Position numbers and translations under genes: made by a program
Shown here: positions 1 to 8,143 of the stretch, in pieces
Position numbering within the stretch: the first letter of the stretch is position 1
How the letters are laid out: each line of letters starts with the position of its first letter
The notes under the pieces: model-generated
What the model was told of the DNA's origin: nothing
Database searches by the model: none
Seen by the model: the letters and a program-made list of their open reading frames with translations, nothing else
Assembly: GCA_012511395.1 (NCBI GenBank)
Contig: JAAZGD010000006.1
Coordinates: forward strand, 1-16,109
DNA from: Clostridiales bacterium
Lineage (GTDB): Bacteria > Bacillota > Clostridia > Peptostreptococcales > Anaerovoracaceae
Length of the DNA: 16,109 nt
Reading direction: 5' to 3'

Positions 1-1315
1 CTTTATCAAGCTTTAAAGTATTATCAGGATACTCTCCTTGTAAGTAGTAGTTAACCGTTACTTCATAAGGCTCATGGTCTGTCTGTATCATAATTGCTTT
101 ATTAGAAAAAGTACCTTCTTCTGTATTTATGGCTTCTCTTAAAGGTAAAGCCATTATAAGGTTCCCCACTTTCATAGCATCTCCCACGAAGGGTGTTTTA
201 TGTAATACCTCTGCATAAGCGATTATGTTATTCTCATACCAGGAGGAAACCATGTAAAGGACGCTTGAATCAACACCATGCTCTGCTAAATTTGAAGGAT
301 GGATAAAGCCTAAGAAGTAAAATTTACTTAAATCCTCGTGGTCCACATAAGGGTTTTCTACAAAGACAGCATATCTTGCTTTATAGTGTTTATAACCCTC
401 TTCTGTGATATCAAACCCGCCTCCGGAAAAATCATTGAACCAATCTCTGTTGTAAGGAATCAAGCTGTAGTCCACCTTAAACACTCTTACATTAGGAAAT
501 ATTACATCAAAGGGAGCTCTGTCCTCAAAAGGTATCCTATTGTCCAAAATAGAAGCAACATCACCTTGAGGTCCTATCTCTACCATGCTGTTAATGGTGT
601 AACCCATAATGGCTCTTTGGAGTGGTAAATCCATAGCCATATAATCTCTCAGCATATCTACTAAAAGCTTTTTCCCATCCTTTTCAAAATCTCCGGAAAA
701 TTCCTTGCTCTCATACTTTCCTAAGATGTCTTCAGGATCTTCTGAAGTCCTTATGGACATTACCATCTTAGTATGGCCTTCTTGGTCAACCTTATCCTTC
801 ATAAACCAAACAGTATAAATGTCTATACCTATGCAGAATATATATCTATATGAATTCCCTTCATAAGAAAATGATGCCTCATAGCCCTTATCAAAAATGC
901 CCCCTTCTTTTCCTTCAATTTCTTTAAAGGAAAGATCTTTAAGATTTTGATATTTATCAGTTAAATATTTTGTGAAATAAGTTTCCCACCCAACTCTATC
1001 TATTACATTAGGAGAAGATTTGCCGCTGTACCCTCCATAAAGAAGGTTCTGAATATCATCTGAGATATTTAATACATAAGCTCCCCCCTGATCAGCAAAA
1101 TTCAAATAGCCTTTTGGGCCCTTTTCAGGATTTTCATCTGTATATTCCATAGTATCAATTAGGTTTGCAGGCACATTAAATATTACAGAGCCGTAAGCTC
1201 CCATGGTGGGAAATATTACAGCCTCCGTGGTCTTCGGTTCTGACTTTGAACAGCCGGAAAAAAGTGTCAGTAAAAGAATCAGAACAAGGAAAAAAGACAA
1301 ATATTTAATTTTCAT
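1..1315 (-). CDS. Uncharacterised lipoprotein, 3' end outside the window
   Basis: The frame is open from an ATG at 1315-1313 to the left edge, about 438 codons with no stop, so the C-terminus is missing. The N-terminus is a lipoprotein signal: MKIKY, a hydrophobic run of about 14 residues, then the lipobox LFSGC with the lipidated Cys near residue 22. It should therefore be anchored outside the cytoplasmic membrane. After a short Ser/Lys/Glu/Thr linker the mature part is a mixed-composition soluble sequence rich in Tyr, Asp and Gly, with no second membrane segment and no motif I recognise. A strong ribosome site (GGGAGGTG, 1321-1328) sits 5 bases before the ATG, which fixes the start. It lies 51 bases behind the GDSL hydrolase gene on the same strand with no visible terminator between, so it is probably the distal gene of that operon. 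Function unknown; the lipoprotein call is firm. Confidence 0.8.
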   Translation of the reverse strand, partial: MKIKYLSFFLVLILLLTLFSGCSKSEPKTTEAVIFPTMGAYGSVIFNVPANLIDTMEYTDENPEKGPKGYLNFADQGGAYVLNISDDIQNLLYGGYSGKSSPNVIDRVGWETYFTKYLTDKYQNLKDLSFKEIEGKEGGIFDKGYEASFSYEGNSYRYIFCIGIDIYTVWFMKDKVDQEGHTKMVMSIRTSEDPEDILGKYESKEFSGDFEKDGKKLLVDMLRDYMAMDLPLQRAIMGYTINSMVEIGPQGDVASILDNRIPFEDRAPFDVIFPNVRVFKVDYSLIPYNRDWFNDFSGGGFDITEEGYKHYKARYAVFVENPYVDHEDLSKFYFLGFIHPSNLAEHGVDSSVLYMVSSWYENNIIAYAEVLHKTPFVGDAMKVGNLIMALPLREAINTEEGTFSNKAIMIQTDHEPYEVTVNYYLQGEYPDNTLKLDK

Positions 1316-1366
1316 AAAAGCACCTCCCTGAAAGAAATTACACACACTTAATATATCATAGCGATT

Positions 1367-1975
1367 CTATACATTGAAGGGAAAATTATCATAAATATAA
1401 CGGGCAATAAATTCCTGTCCCAGAATTGAAGGATGAAGCCCGTCTCTATAGACCTGTTCCTGTCCTGTCTCCTCCTCAAATATCTTAAAGGCCTTTTGGA
1501 GGTGAAGATATTTCGCCCTTTCATCATTAAGCTCCTCGATATATTTAATGGTAAGGTTCGAAAACTCCAAAAGCTCCCTGTTTACCTTCTCATAGTCAGT
1601 AATGTTTTCAGTCTTCCATGTTTCCTGTGCCATAGAGGGCACTGTGAGAAGGGGCGATAAGAAAATTACTCTAATGTTGTTCTCAATGCTTATCTCAATC
1701 ATTTTTTGTAAGTATAAAAAAGCTTCTTCTGGAGAAGCGGTGTCGTATATAAAATCGTTTGTTGTGGTAAGAATAGTGACAAAATCAGGCTTGTGGTTAA
1801 TGACATCCTTTTCAAACCTTGAAAATACCTGTTCTGTAGTCTCACCGTTATTCCCTTTATTTATCACTTCATAGCCTGTAAGCTCCCTTAAAATTGAAGG
1901 GAAGCTTTGGCTTCTCCTAAAGGGGAACCCGTTTGTAATGCTGTTTCCTATGGCTACCAGTTTATATTTTTTCAA
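1367..1975 (-). CDS. SGNH/GDSL-family hydrolase (esterase/lipase-like)
   Basis: This 202-residue protein carries the SGNH blocks in order: block I IGNSIT with the nucleophile Ser12, block II around NKGNNGE (residues 39-45), block III TTND (Asn73), and block V DGLHPS with Asp178 and His181 as the rest of the catalytic triad. Family members hydrolyse ester or acyl groups on lipids, sugars or cell-wall polymers; the substrate cannot be read from sequence. There is no signal peptide, so it is cytoplasmic. Two deviations stand out: block I has GNS rather than GDS, and block III has Thr where Gly is usual. The start is a TTG at 1975-1973, preceded by AAGGAAG about 10 bases upstream; no ATG fits the family N-terminus. 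The stop is TAG. It follows the DUF1846 gene by 18 bases and is likely co-transcribed with it. Confidence 0.88.
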   Translation of the reverse strand: MKKYKLVAIGNSITNGFPFRRSQSFPSILRELTGYEVINKGNNGETTEQVFSRFEKDVINHKPDFVTILTTTNDFIYDTASPEEAFLYLQKMIEISIENNIRVIFLSPLLTVPSMAQETWKTENITDYEKVNRELLEFSNLTIKYIEELNDERAKYLHLQKAFKIFEEETGQEQVYRDGLHPSILGQEFIARYIYDNFPFNV

Positions 1976-1993
1976 AATTAAAAGACTTCCTTT

Positions 1994-3508
1994 TTACGAA
2001 TAATAAAGATTAGTTGTCACATATTCAGGATCTGATGTTACATCTATGCCTAGAGCCCTTAATGTCTCTTCATCCCTGTCACTTAGTATTGCAGTGCAGT
2101 GTGCCTTCAAGCCTCTTATTTCAGGCAACTTCTCCCTTGCCAGCTCAGCGGTGGGGTTGGTATGGGATGAGATTACAAGAGCACTTAAAACTTCTTCCAG
2201 ATTCAAGCTTCCTCTGTCCTGCTTCAATGCTTCCGTCTTAAGCTTTTGGATTGATTCAAGTATGAGAGGAGACACAAGAGGAATTTCATCGCCGATATTT
2301 GACAGCTTCTTTATTACATTCAGAACACATGCTGCTGCCGCCACCATTCTTCTTGAGCTTCTGCCCGTTATTATTTCACCTGACTCAAGCTCCATGGCCA
2401 TAACCACCACGTTTTCATAGCGCTGATCCAGGCTTCTTTTATATTCCATATATTCCCTTGCAGGCTTTACTACGCTTCTATCCTCAACCTTTAAGCTCAT
2501 ATCGTCCATAAGTAGCTTTGATCTCTTTAGAGCTTCCTCGGATATTTTGCCCTTCTTATAGTCGCACTCTGAAATTATGTAGCGTCTGATTATTTCCTGC
2601 TCAGCAGCTCTTCTGCAGACCTCATCATCTATAATGGAAAAGCCAACCCTGTTAACTCCCATGTCTGTAGGCGATTTATACTCAGACTCTTTGCCGGTGA
2701 TTTTTTCAATAATTCTTTTTAAAACGGGGAAGATTTCTAGGTCCCTGTTGTAATTCACTGCCATCTTGCCGTAAGCCTCAAGATGAAAGTTATCTATCAT
2801 TATCACATCCCTTAAATCTACGCTGGCTGCCTCATAAGCCACATTTACAGGATGCCTTAAAGGAAGATTCCATACGGGGAATGTTTCAAATTTTGCATAC
2901 CTTGCATCTATACCTCTTTTATGATCGAAGTAAAGCTGAGATAGGCAGGTGGCAAGCTTTCCCGAGCCTGCTCCGGGGCCTGTAACTACCACAAGAGGCT
3001 TTGTCACCTCTCTATAGGCATTCTGTCCATATCCTTCTTCAGAAACAATGGTGTCCACATCTGTGGGGTAACCCTTTGTGAAGTAGTGTTTGTAGGTCTT
3101 AATATCTCTTCTGTTCAGCTTGTTAATAAAAACATTTACCGCAGGGGAATCTTCATATCTTGTTATAACCACTCCGTGTATTTGAAGATTATACTGCCTG
3201 AAGGTATCTATCAAACGTAACACTTCAAGGTCATAAGTAATACCAAAGTCCTGCCTTGTTTTATTTGTGGTAATATCTCCCGCATAGACACATAAGACTA
3301 TTTCGGCTCTCTCCTTCAATCTTTGGAGCAGTTTAATTTTAGCATTCTCGTCAAAACCGGGCAGCACTCTCATGGCATGCTTGTCGTTAACCAGCTTGCC
3401 TCCAAACTCAAGATACAATCTGCCTGAACCGTGATTGTTTATTGTGTCAAGAATGTACTTGGTCTGCTGTTCCATGTAGCAGTCATTATCAAAGCCGATT
3501 TTCTTCAT
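1994..3508 (-). CDS. DUF1846 (UPF0371) family protein
   Basis: About 504 residues, the usual length for this conserved family of unknown biochemical role, common in Firmicutes. Visible hallmarks are the N-terminal KKIGFDND, a glycine-rich segment VTGPGAGSGKLATC in the middle of the protein that resembles a nucleotide or phosphate loop, the following KFETFPVWNLPL block, and the C-terminal GIDVTSDPEYV ending in LYYS. There is no signal peptide or membrane segment, so it is cytoplasmic. I chose the ATG at 3508 over the ATG at 3532: the extra eight residues (MEKEKTGT) do not belong to the family, and their DNA contains the AAGGAG that would serve as ribosome site for the inner ATG. The TAA stop falls at the natural family end. 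It follows ctpA in the same operon. Catalytic function is not established and I do not assign one. Confidence 0.87.
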   Translation of the reverse strand: MKKIGFDNDCYMEQQTKYILDTINNHGSGRLYLEFGGKLVNDKHAMRVLPGFDENAKIKLLQRLKERAEIVLCVYAGDITTNKTRQDFGITYDLEVLRLIDTFRQYNLQIHGVVITRYEDSPAVNVFINKLNRRDIKTYKHYFTKGYPTDVDTIVSEEGYGQNAYREVTKPLVVVTGPGAGSGKLATCLSQLYFDHKRGIDARYAKFETFPVWNLPLRHPVNVAYEAASVDLRDVIMIDNFHLEAYGKMAVNYNRDLEIFPVLKRIIEKITGKESEYKSPTDMGVNRVGFSIIDDEVCRRAAEQEIIRRYIISECDYKKGKISEEALKRSKLLMDDMSLKVEDRSVVKPAREYMEYKRSLDQRYENVVVMAMELESGEIITGRSSRRMVAAAACVLNVIKKLSNIGDEIPLVSPLILESIQKLKTEALKQDRGSLNLEEVLSALVISSHTNPTAELAREKLPEIRGLKAHCTAILSDRDEETLRALGIDVTSDPEYVTTNLYYS

Positions 3509-3520
3509 TGTCCCTGTCTT

Positions 3521-3526
3521 CTCCTT
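3521..3526 (-). promoter_or_regulatory. Ribosome binding site deciding the DUF1846 start
   Basis: AAGGAG on the minus strand, 12 bases before the ATG at 3508. The upstream ATG at 3532 has no such site in front of it. The spacing is longer than ideal, so the inner start is favoured but not certain. Confidence 0.55.
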
Positions 3527-3536
3527 TTCCATAAGG

Positions 3537-3611
3537 CTAATGAGCTAATATATCCAATGCCTTTTCAAGTTGGTAATCCTTGCTGACTATTCCGTAAGCA
3601 GAGTCGTATTA
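3537..3611 (-). other. In-frame stop and detached C-terminal tail of ctpA
   Basis: The ctpA frame meets TAA at 3611-3609 straight after the residues LEER. The same frame then stays open for 24 codons (YDSAYGIV, then SKDYQLEKALDIL, then AH) to a TAG at 3539-3537. The segment DYQLEKALDIL matches the way S41 C-terminal proteases with a peptidoglycan-binding domain normally end (D-x-Q-L-x-K-A-hydrophobic). This is therefore the true tail, cut off by one codon. I verified the frame codon by codon. A nonsense mutation or a base-call error is the simplest reading; readthrough is possible. Confidence 0.8.
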
Positions 3612-4973
3612 CCTTTCCTCAAGCTTCTTCATAGTGGTAAAGTCTAACACTCCATAAGGCCATAGGCTTTCCTGTTTTTGGAAGTTCTTAACAACAGTCA
3701 CAGTATTTTCATCCATTTTCCCGTTAACTTCAATATCATATCCTAAAAGTTTAAGCCTTTGCTGAGCCCCGTAGACATTTAGTCCTGTCATACCTTTGGC
3801 AGGCTTAACTTCCTCACTCATGGGGACAAAGGTCTGAAACATATCTGTTGAGGAGAGAATATCCTGGGAAATTCTATTTTTTACTTCTATATCCGGGGTG
3901 CCGCCTACTTTATCTACACCATTCTTTTTAGGCGAGACAAAATACAGTATAGACAATTTGTATCCTCCTGAGCCCTTAAGGTTGCCTAGAACTTGAATTA
4001 CACCTTTACCGTAGGTTTTCTCTCCTACCAGGGTTGCCGTTTTGCTGTCCTTTAGGGCTGCCGCAAAAAGCTCCGTTGCGCTGGCACTGTTTCTGTCTAT
4101 TAAAACCACTGCCGGTAAAGGCTCCACAAGGTTCTTCTTTGCCATAAAAGATTCCACCGGCTCGCCTTTTCTGTAAAAATGTGTAATGGCTCCTTCATCA
4201 ATAAAGTAGTCGGCAAGAAGAAGGGCTTCGTTAATAAGGCCTCCCCCGTTTCCTCTCACATCCACAATCAACTTTTCCGCCCCTCTGTTTGTCAGAGCTA
4301 TCCTGGCAAAATTAAAATCATTAAAGCTTCCTTCACTGAAGGCGCTAATTTTTATATAACCTATATTTCCTTCTAGGATTTCGTATGTTACTGACTTGGT
4401 TTTAATTTCTTCTCTTATTACAGTAATAGAAAAGCCCTTTCCTTCCCTTTGAAGATTTAAGGTAACCTGGGTTCCCTTAGGCCCTCTCAGCATTGAAGCT
4501 ATTTCTTCCAGGGTTTTTTCCTTTATGGATTTACCGTCTATGGCCAGTATTTTATCTCCTTGCTTAACGCCTGCTTTTGCAGCAGGTCCAAGAGGATTCT
4601 CCTCCACTACGAGAATATCAGCACCGCTTTTTGAAATGGTAATACCCACGCCCTCGTAAGTTTGATTAACTGTATTTTTATAATTAATGGCTTGCTTTTC
4701 CGTTTCAAAGTAAATGGAATAAGGGTCATTAAGGCTCTTTGTGGCGCCTTGAAATGCACCCTTTATCAAATCTTCAATCAAAACCTTGTCTTTATAATTC
4801 TCTTCCATCAAGAGAAGGTATTCTCCTAATATCTCCATTTGTGATTTTACGAGCTCTTTGTCCTCGGCGGTAGCCCCGTAGGCAGAAGGCACAAAAAAAA
4901 CAAAGGCTATGGATGTTAAGACCATGGCAATTGCTACGATTATTGCAATTATTTTTACTGTCTTTTGTCTCAT
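3609..4973 (-). CDS. ctpA: Carboxy-terminal processing protease (S41, PDZ, peptidoglycan-binding), prematurely stopped
   Basis: A membrane-anchored serine protease of the S41 family that cleaves proteins near their C-terminus outside the membrane. Domain order: N-terminal membrane or signal segment (residues 7-32), S41 N-terminal region, PDZ domain (about 103-185, with the GVGI and LGPAAKAGVKQGD motifs), catalytic domain, and a peptidoglycan-binding domain (about 397-453). The catalytic residues are present: Ser298 in NSASATE, Lys323 in TYGKG, and Gln327; the Ser-Lys spacing of 25 matches the family. The ATG at 4973 is preceded by AGGAG 6 bases upstream. It follows DUF1934 by 21 bases. The oddity is the stop at 3609-3611, which removes a conserved tail of about 25 residues still encoded in frame downstream. 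All catalytic parts precede the stop, so the product may remain active. Paralogue naming (ctpA or ctpB) is uncertain. Confidence 0.9.
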   Translation of the reverse strand: MRQKTVKIIAIIVAIAMVLTSIAFVFFVPSAYGATAEDKELVKSQMEILGEYLLLMEENYKDKVLIEDLIKGAFQGATKSLNDPYSIYFETEKQAINYKNTVNQTYEGVGITISKSGADILVVEENPLGPAAKAGVKQGDKILAIDGKSIKEKTLEEIASMLRGPKGTQVTLNLQREGKGFSITVIREEIKTKSVTYEILEGNIGYIKISAFSEGSFNDFNFARIALTNRGAEKLIVDVRGNGGGLINEALLLADYFIDEGAITHFYRKGEPVESFMAKKNLVEPLPAVVLIDRNSASATELFAAALKDSKTATLVGEKTYGKGVIQVLGNLKGSGGYKLSILYFVSPKKNGVDKVGGTPDIEVKNRISQDILSSTDMFQTFVPMSEEVKPAKGMTGLNVYGAQQRLKLLGYDIEVNGKMDENTVTVVKNFQKQESLWPYGVLDFTTMKKLEER

Positions 4974-4994
4974 TTTCTTCTCCTGTCCAATGTA

Positions 4995-5417
4995 CTACAT
5001 CACTTCAATCTTCAGCCTATTATGACTTTCAGAAAAGCCTCTCAGACTGACGTGATAGTCTATATCTATGGTTCCTTTATCTTCTTTTCCAAGTTTATTT
5101 GTTACCTTGTTTGTCAAAACCTCCATCTCAATAGGGCCGAAAGGAGTTTCATAGGTTCCCATGGTTTTTTTGCCCTTCTTAAATTCAAAAACTGTCTCAT
5201 CCTCAGGATCCCCAATCCTTCGCATAAGTACAGTATTCCCCGTAAGAGTAAGATGAGTCTTACATCCGGGCAATCCGGAAAACTCACTTTCATCGTATTC
5301 CAGAAATGTTGACTTACCCTTTCTGTACAGCTTGCCTTCTGTAAAGAGCTCTATCTTATCCTCTTCTTCATTTGTGAAAATCTGTAGACCAACTATTTTT
5401 AATGCTATATCTTTCAT
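4995..5417 (-). CDS. DUF1934 (YwiB-like) protein
   Basis: A small cytoplasmic protein of about 140 residues matching the DUF1934/YwiB family, thought to form a calycin-like beta-barrel; its function is unknown. Visible family features are the N-terminal KIVGLQ strand, EEDKIELFTEGK, FLEYDESEFSGLPG, the central TVLMRRIGD, TPFGPIEMEV and the C-terminal strand IDIDYHVSL. There is no signal peptide or membrane segment. Two ATGs compete, at 5423 and 5417. I chose 5417 because the family normally begins with this Met and the GGGG upstream is about 8 bases away, whereas it almost touches the 5423 ATG. The stop is TAG. The 5' end overlaps the ddl reading frame by about 50 bases, so translation is probably coupled to ddl. 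The conserved link between ddl, DUF1934 and ctpA hints at an envelope role but does not show one. Confidence 0.85.
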   Translation of the reverse strand: MKDIALKIVGLQIFTNEEEDKIELFTEGKLYRKGKSTFLEYDESEFSGLPGCKTHLTLTGNTVLMRRIGDPEDETVFEFKKGKKTMGTYETPFGPIEMEVLTNKVTNKLGKEDKGTIDIDYHVSLRGFSESHNRLKIEVM

Positions 5418-6420
5418 TTCCATACCCCACTATTTTCATCACTAACTCCGGGAATTCCACTCCTCTCTGCTTCCACAGAAGGGGCAGCATACTGAATTCA
5501 GTAAATCCGGGAATCGTGTTAATCTCATTTAAATATATGTTACCCCAATCCTTGTCAATAAAAAAGTCTATCCTTGAGAAACCTTCTCCGTCGATGGCTG
5601 AAAAGCCTTCTTTAGCCAATCTTATAATCTCTTCCTCTTCGTTTTTCTTTAGTTCTGCAGGGATCAACAGCTTGGACCTGCCTTCCGATTCATATTTGGC
5701 TTTGTAATCATAAAACTCAGAAGCGGGTAATATTTCTCCTATGGCAGACACCTCATAGTCCCTTAAGTTGTTTCCTATTACGGAGACCTCTATTTCCCTT
5801 GCATTTACACCTCTTTCAAGGAGTATCCTTCTATCGTATAAAAACGCATTGGCAATGGCATCTTCCAAATCTTACTTTTTCTTAACCTTGGTAATACCTA
5901 CGCTTGAGCCTCCGTTAGCAGGTTTTACGAAGAGGGGCAACCCCAGCTTTTCCAAAAACAACTCTTTGTCTTTACCCTTATATGTTTCTTTTTCCACCAC
6001 CAGATATTTTACCTGAGGAATATTTTTTGCGCTAAACAAATCCTTGGCAATTCCCTTGTCCATGGCTACTGATGATGATAAAGTGGAACATCCTGCATAA
6101 GGAATATTAAGCATTTCGAAAAGTCCCTGTATAGTTCCATCTTCTCCGTAAGGCCCATGAAGGACGGGGAAAGCAAAATCCACGACTTCTTTTAGATCTC
6201 CCACATTAAAGGGATGTGCATCCTTTTCCCAGTCAACCTTTAAAAAGCCCCTATCACCTGTGTAACTTTTCCATTGGCCCTCTTTCGTAATTCCTATGGG
6301 AACTATTTCATACTTTCCTGCTTTTTCAGCCTCTCTCATAATGGCTGTCGCAGATAACAAGGATATTTCGTGCTCCGAAGAACGGCCGCCGAAAATAACA
6401 CCCAGCCTTAATTTGCTCAT
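5368..6420 (-). pseudogene. ddl: D-alanine-D-alanine ligase, interrupted by an in-frame TAA
   Basis: Encodes the ATP-dependent ligase that makes D-Ala-D-Ala for the peptidoglycan pentapeptide. The first part (6420 down to a TAA at 5874-5872, 182 codons) holds GVIFGGRSSEHEIS, PVLHGPYGEDG, AMDKG and the ATP-grasp segment FVKPANGGSSVGI. The second part (5871 to a TGA at 5370-5368) continues in the same frame with DLEDAIANAF, REIEV, the omega-loop YDYKAKY (the Tyr indicates D-Ala rather than D-lactate specificity), SRIDFF and NEINTIPGFT. Joined, the protein is about 350 residues, the normal ligase length, with every catalytic block present. Only one codon is wrong: the family reads K-V-K-x-K-E-x-L where this has TAA for Glu. 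The start ATG overlaps the mutase stop (ATGA) and has AGGGAAGTG upstream. If the stop is real, neither half should be active, which is hard to accept for an enzyme usually essential unless a second ligase exists. Confidence 0.88.
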
Positions 6421-8093
6421 CTTTTTTCACTTCCCTTAATGTATTCATTGAAAAAAGCTTCCATTCTTTTAAGTATGTCCTCAGCTTCCTCTTCGCTTTC
6501 GCCTTTTCCAAAAAGATATATTTTTAATTTAGGCTCAGTACCGGAAGGCCTTATGATTACCTTGTTCTCAAAAGGCAGCAGAAATTCCAAAACATCTGAA
6601 GGAGGAAGCTTCCCACCCTTAATGTAGTCGTAAACTTCTATGACCTTTAAACCGGAAATCGCATCAAGTGGCTTTTCCCTTAAAGCTCTCATAAGGGCTC
6701 TCATCTCCTCCATCCCTTTTATTCCGGGGAATTCATAGTCTAAAAGTCCGTTTTTATAATAGCCGTATGTCTTATAAAGATACTCAAGCCTGTCTATAAG
6801 GGTTAAGCCTTTTTCCTTATAATATGCAGCCATTTCCATTATCAGCATGGCTGCATTTACGCCGTCTTTGTCCCTTACGTAAGTGCCCTTCAAATACCCG
6901 TAGCTTTCTTCAAAGCCAAACAAGTACTCCTTCTCTCTTCCTTCATCCTCCAGCTTTCCAATAAGCTCACCAATATATTTAAATCCTGTAAGCGTTTTTT
7001 CAACTCTTGCCCCATAGTTTTTTGCTATTAAGTCAAGAAGAGGTGATGTAACGATAGTTCTTACTAAAAGCAGATTGTCAGTTTTACCTTCAACCTTTGA
7101 TAACAGGTAATCTGAAAGAAGCAAGCCCGTTTCATTGCCTGTGGGAAGAATGTAGGAGCCATTGTGAGCTACGGAAATTCCTACTCTGTCGCAGTCGGGG
7201 TCTGTTGCCAGCACCAAGTCTATATTCTGTTTAACTGCCAGCTCTATTGCATGTTTTAAGGTTTCCTTCTTTTCCGGATTTGGATAGGGGCAGGTAGGGA
7301 AATTCCCATCAGGTGCATCCTGCTCGTTTACAATTACAAAGTCCCTGACCTTTTTTCTCCTTGCCATCTCCTTAACAGGCTCGAGACCTGTACCGTTTAA
7401 CGGAGTATAGACAAGGGAAAGGTTGTCGCACATCACCCCTGTGCTTTCTTCAGATACTCTGTCATAATAAGCATTTTTCGTCTCATGGCCCATCATGGTG
7501 AGACGGCATTTCCTGTGGTTTTTATTTTCAGAAAACCATTCAGTTTTACTTATTTCTTTTAGTATTTTAGAGGCTTCCTCCTCCGTCACCTGACAGCCTC
7601 TATTATTGTACACCTTATATCCGTTATACTCCTTTGGGTTATGGCTTGCAGTGATCATTATTCCCATGGCGCACTTGTGATACCTCACTGCAAAGCTTAA
7701 GGAAGGTGCCGGCATAAGAGTATCATAAAGGTAAACATCCAGCCCTGAATCCATTAATGCCTCTTTGGCAATTTCGGAAAACTCTTTAGACATATTCCTT
7801 GAATCGTAGCTTATGGCCACCCTTGTTCCAAGGTTATTATTTATTATGTAATTGGAAAGACCTAAGGTTGTCTTTTTAACTGTATGGATGTTCATCCTGT
7901 TGGTACCGGGGCCAAGCTTTCCTCTTAAACCTCCTGTGCCAAAGGTAAGCTCATGGTAGAACATGTCCTTTAGAATAAGGTTTCCTTCCTCACCTTTTCC
8001 CAAAAGCTCCCTAAGCTCCCCCTTGGTTTTCTCTTCCACCAAAGGACTTTCAAGCCACCTGTTCAGTTCTTTCTCCCACATTTCCCTTTCCAT
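6417..8093 (-). CDS. pgcA: Alpha-D-phosphohexomutase (phosphoglucomutase/phosphomannomutase)
   Basis: About 558 residues, the long phosphohexomutase type (PgcA-like) that interconverts hexose 1- and 6-phosphates, feeding UDP-glucose and cell-envelope sugars. The four active-site loops are intact and in order: TASHNPKEYNGYK with the phosphoserine near residue 150, the metal loop DPDCDR near 298-303, the sugar loop GFEESYGY near 393-400, and the phosphate loop RPSGTEPK near 515-522. FGTGGLRG near residue 53 is the N-terminal signature. It is cytoplasmic. I favour the ATG at 8093 over that at 8099: AGGGG lies 8 bases from 8093 but only 2 from 8099. It is the first gene of the leftward operon and overlaps ddl by ATGA. 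Glucose versus mannose preference cannot be settled; the gene symbol follows the Bacillus homologue and is tentative. Confidence 0.92.
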   Translation of the reverse strand: MEREMWEKELNRWLESPLVEEKTKGELRELLGKGEEGNLILKDMFYHELTFGTGGLRGKLGPGTNRMNIHTVKKTTLGLSNYIINNNLGTRVAISYDSRNMSKEFSEIAKEALMDSGLDVYLYDTLMPAPSLSFAVRYHKCAMGIMITASHNPKEYNGYKVYNNRGCQVTEEEASKILKEISKTEWFSENKNHRKCRLTMMGHETKNAYYDRVSEESTGVMCDNLSLVYTPLNGTGLEPVKEMARRKKVRDFVIVNEQDAPDGNFPTCPYPNPEKKETLKHAIELAVKQNIDLVLATDPDCDRVGISVAHNGSYILPTGNETGLLLSDYLLSKVEGKTDNLLLVRTIVTSPLLDLIAKNYGARVEKTLTGFKYIGELIGKLEDEGREKEYLFGFEESYGYLKGTYVRDKDGVNAAMLIMEMAAYYKEKGLTLIDRLEYLYKTYGYYKNGLLDYEFPGIKGMEEMRALMRALREKPLDAISGLKVIEVYDYIKGGKLPPSDVLEFLLPFENKVIIRPSGTEPKLKIYLFGKGESEEEAEDILKRMEAFFNEYIKGSEKR

Positions 8094-8101
8094 TTTCATG
8101 T

Positions 8102-8106
8102 CCCCT
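8102..8106 (-). promoter_or_regulatory. Ribosome binding site deciding the mutase start
   Basis: AGGGG on the minus strand. It is 8 bases before the ATG at 8093 and only 2 bases before the ATG at 8099, so initiation at 8093 is favoured. Confidence 0.5.
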
Positions 8107-8115
8107 GTTTGATGA

Positions 8116-8143
8116 TTGACATATCATTAGATTATACCATAAT
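8116..8143 (+). promoter_or_regulatory. Candidate sigma-A promoter for htrA
   Basis: A perfect TTGACA -35 at 8116-8121, a 16-base spacer, and CATAAT at 8138-8143 (five of six matches to the -10 consensus). Transcription would start near 8150, leaving an untranslated leader of about 140 bases before the htrA ATG at 8293. The spacer contains the -10 of the opposing mutase promoter. An imperfect dyad, ATGAT-N6-ATCAT at 8112-8127, overlaps the -35 and could be an operator. Confidence 0.5.

Noticed and set aside
338..628. A 96-codon plus-strand frame
   Set aside because: It lies opposite the long open frame of the lipoprotein, which has a clear signal peptide and ribosome site.
1976..1996. DUF1846 and the GDSL gene are in the same frame, separated by TAA and six codons, suggesting a split fusion
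   Set aside because: DUF1846 ends at its normal LYYS terminus and the GDSL protein begins at its normal first strand with its own ribosome site; same frame is a one-in-three chance.
6326..6511. A 61-codon minus-strand frame across the mutase-ddl junction
   Set aside because: It is an alternative frame over two well-supported genes joined by the ATGA overlap.
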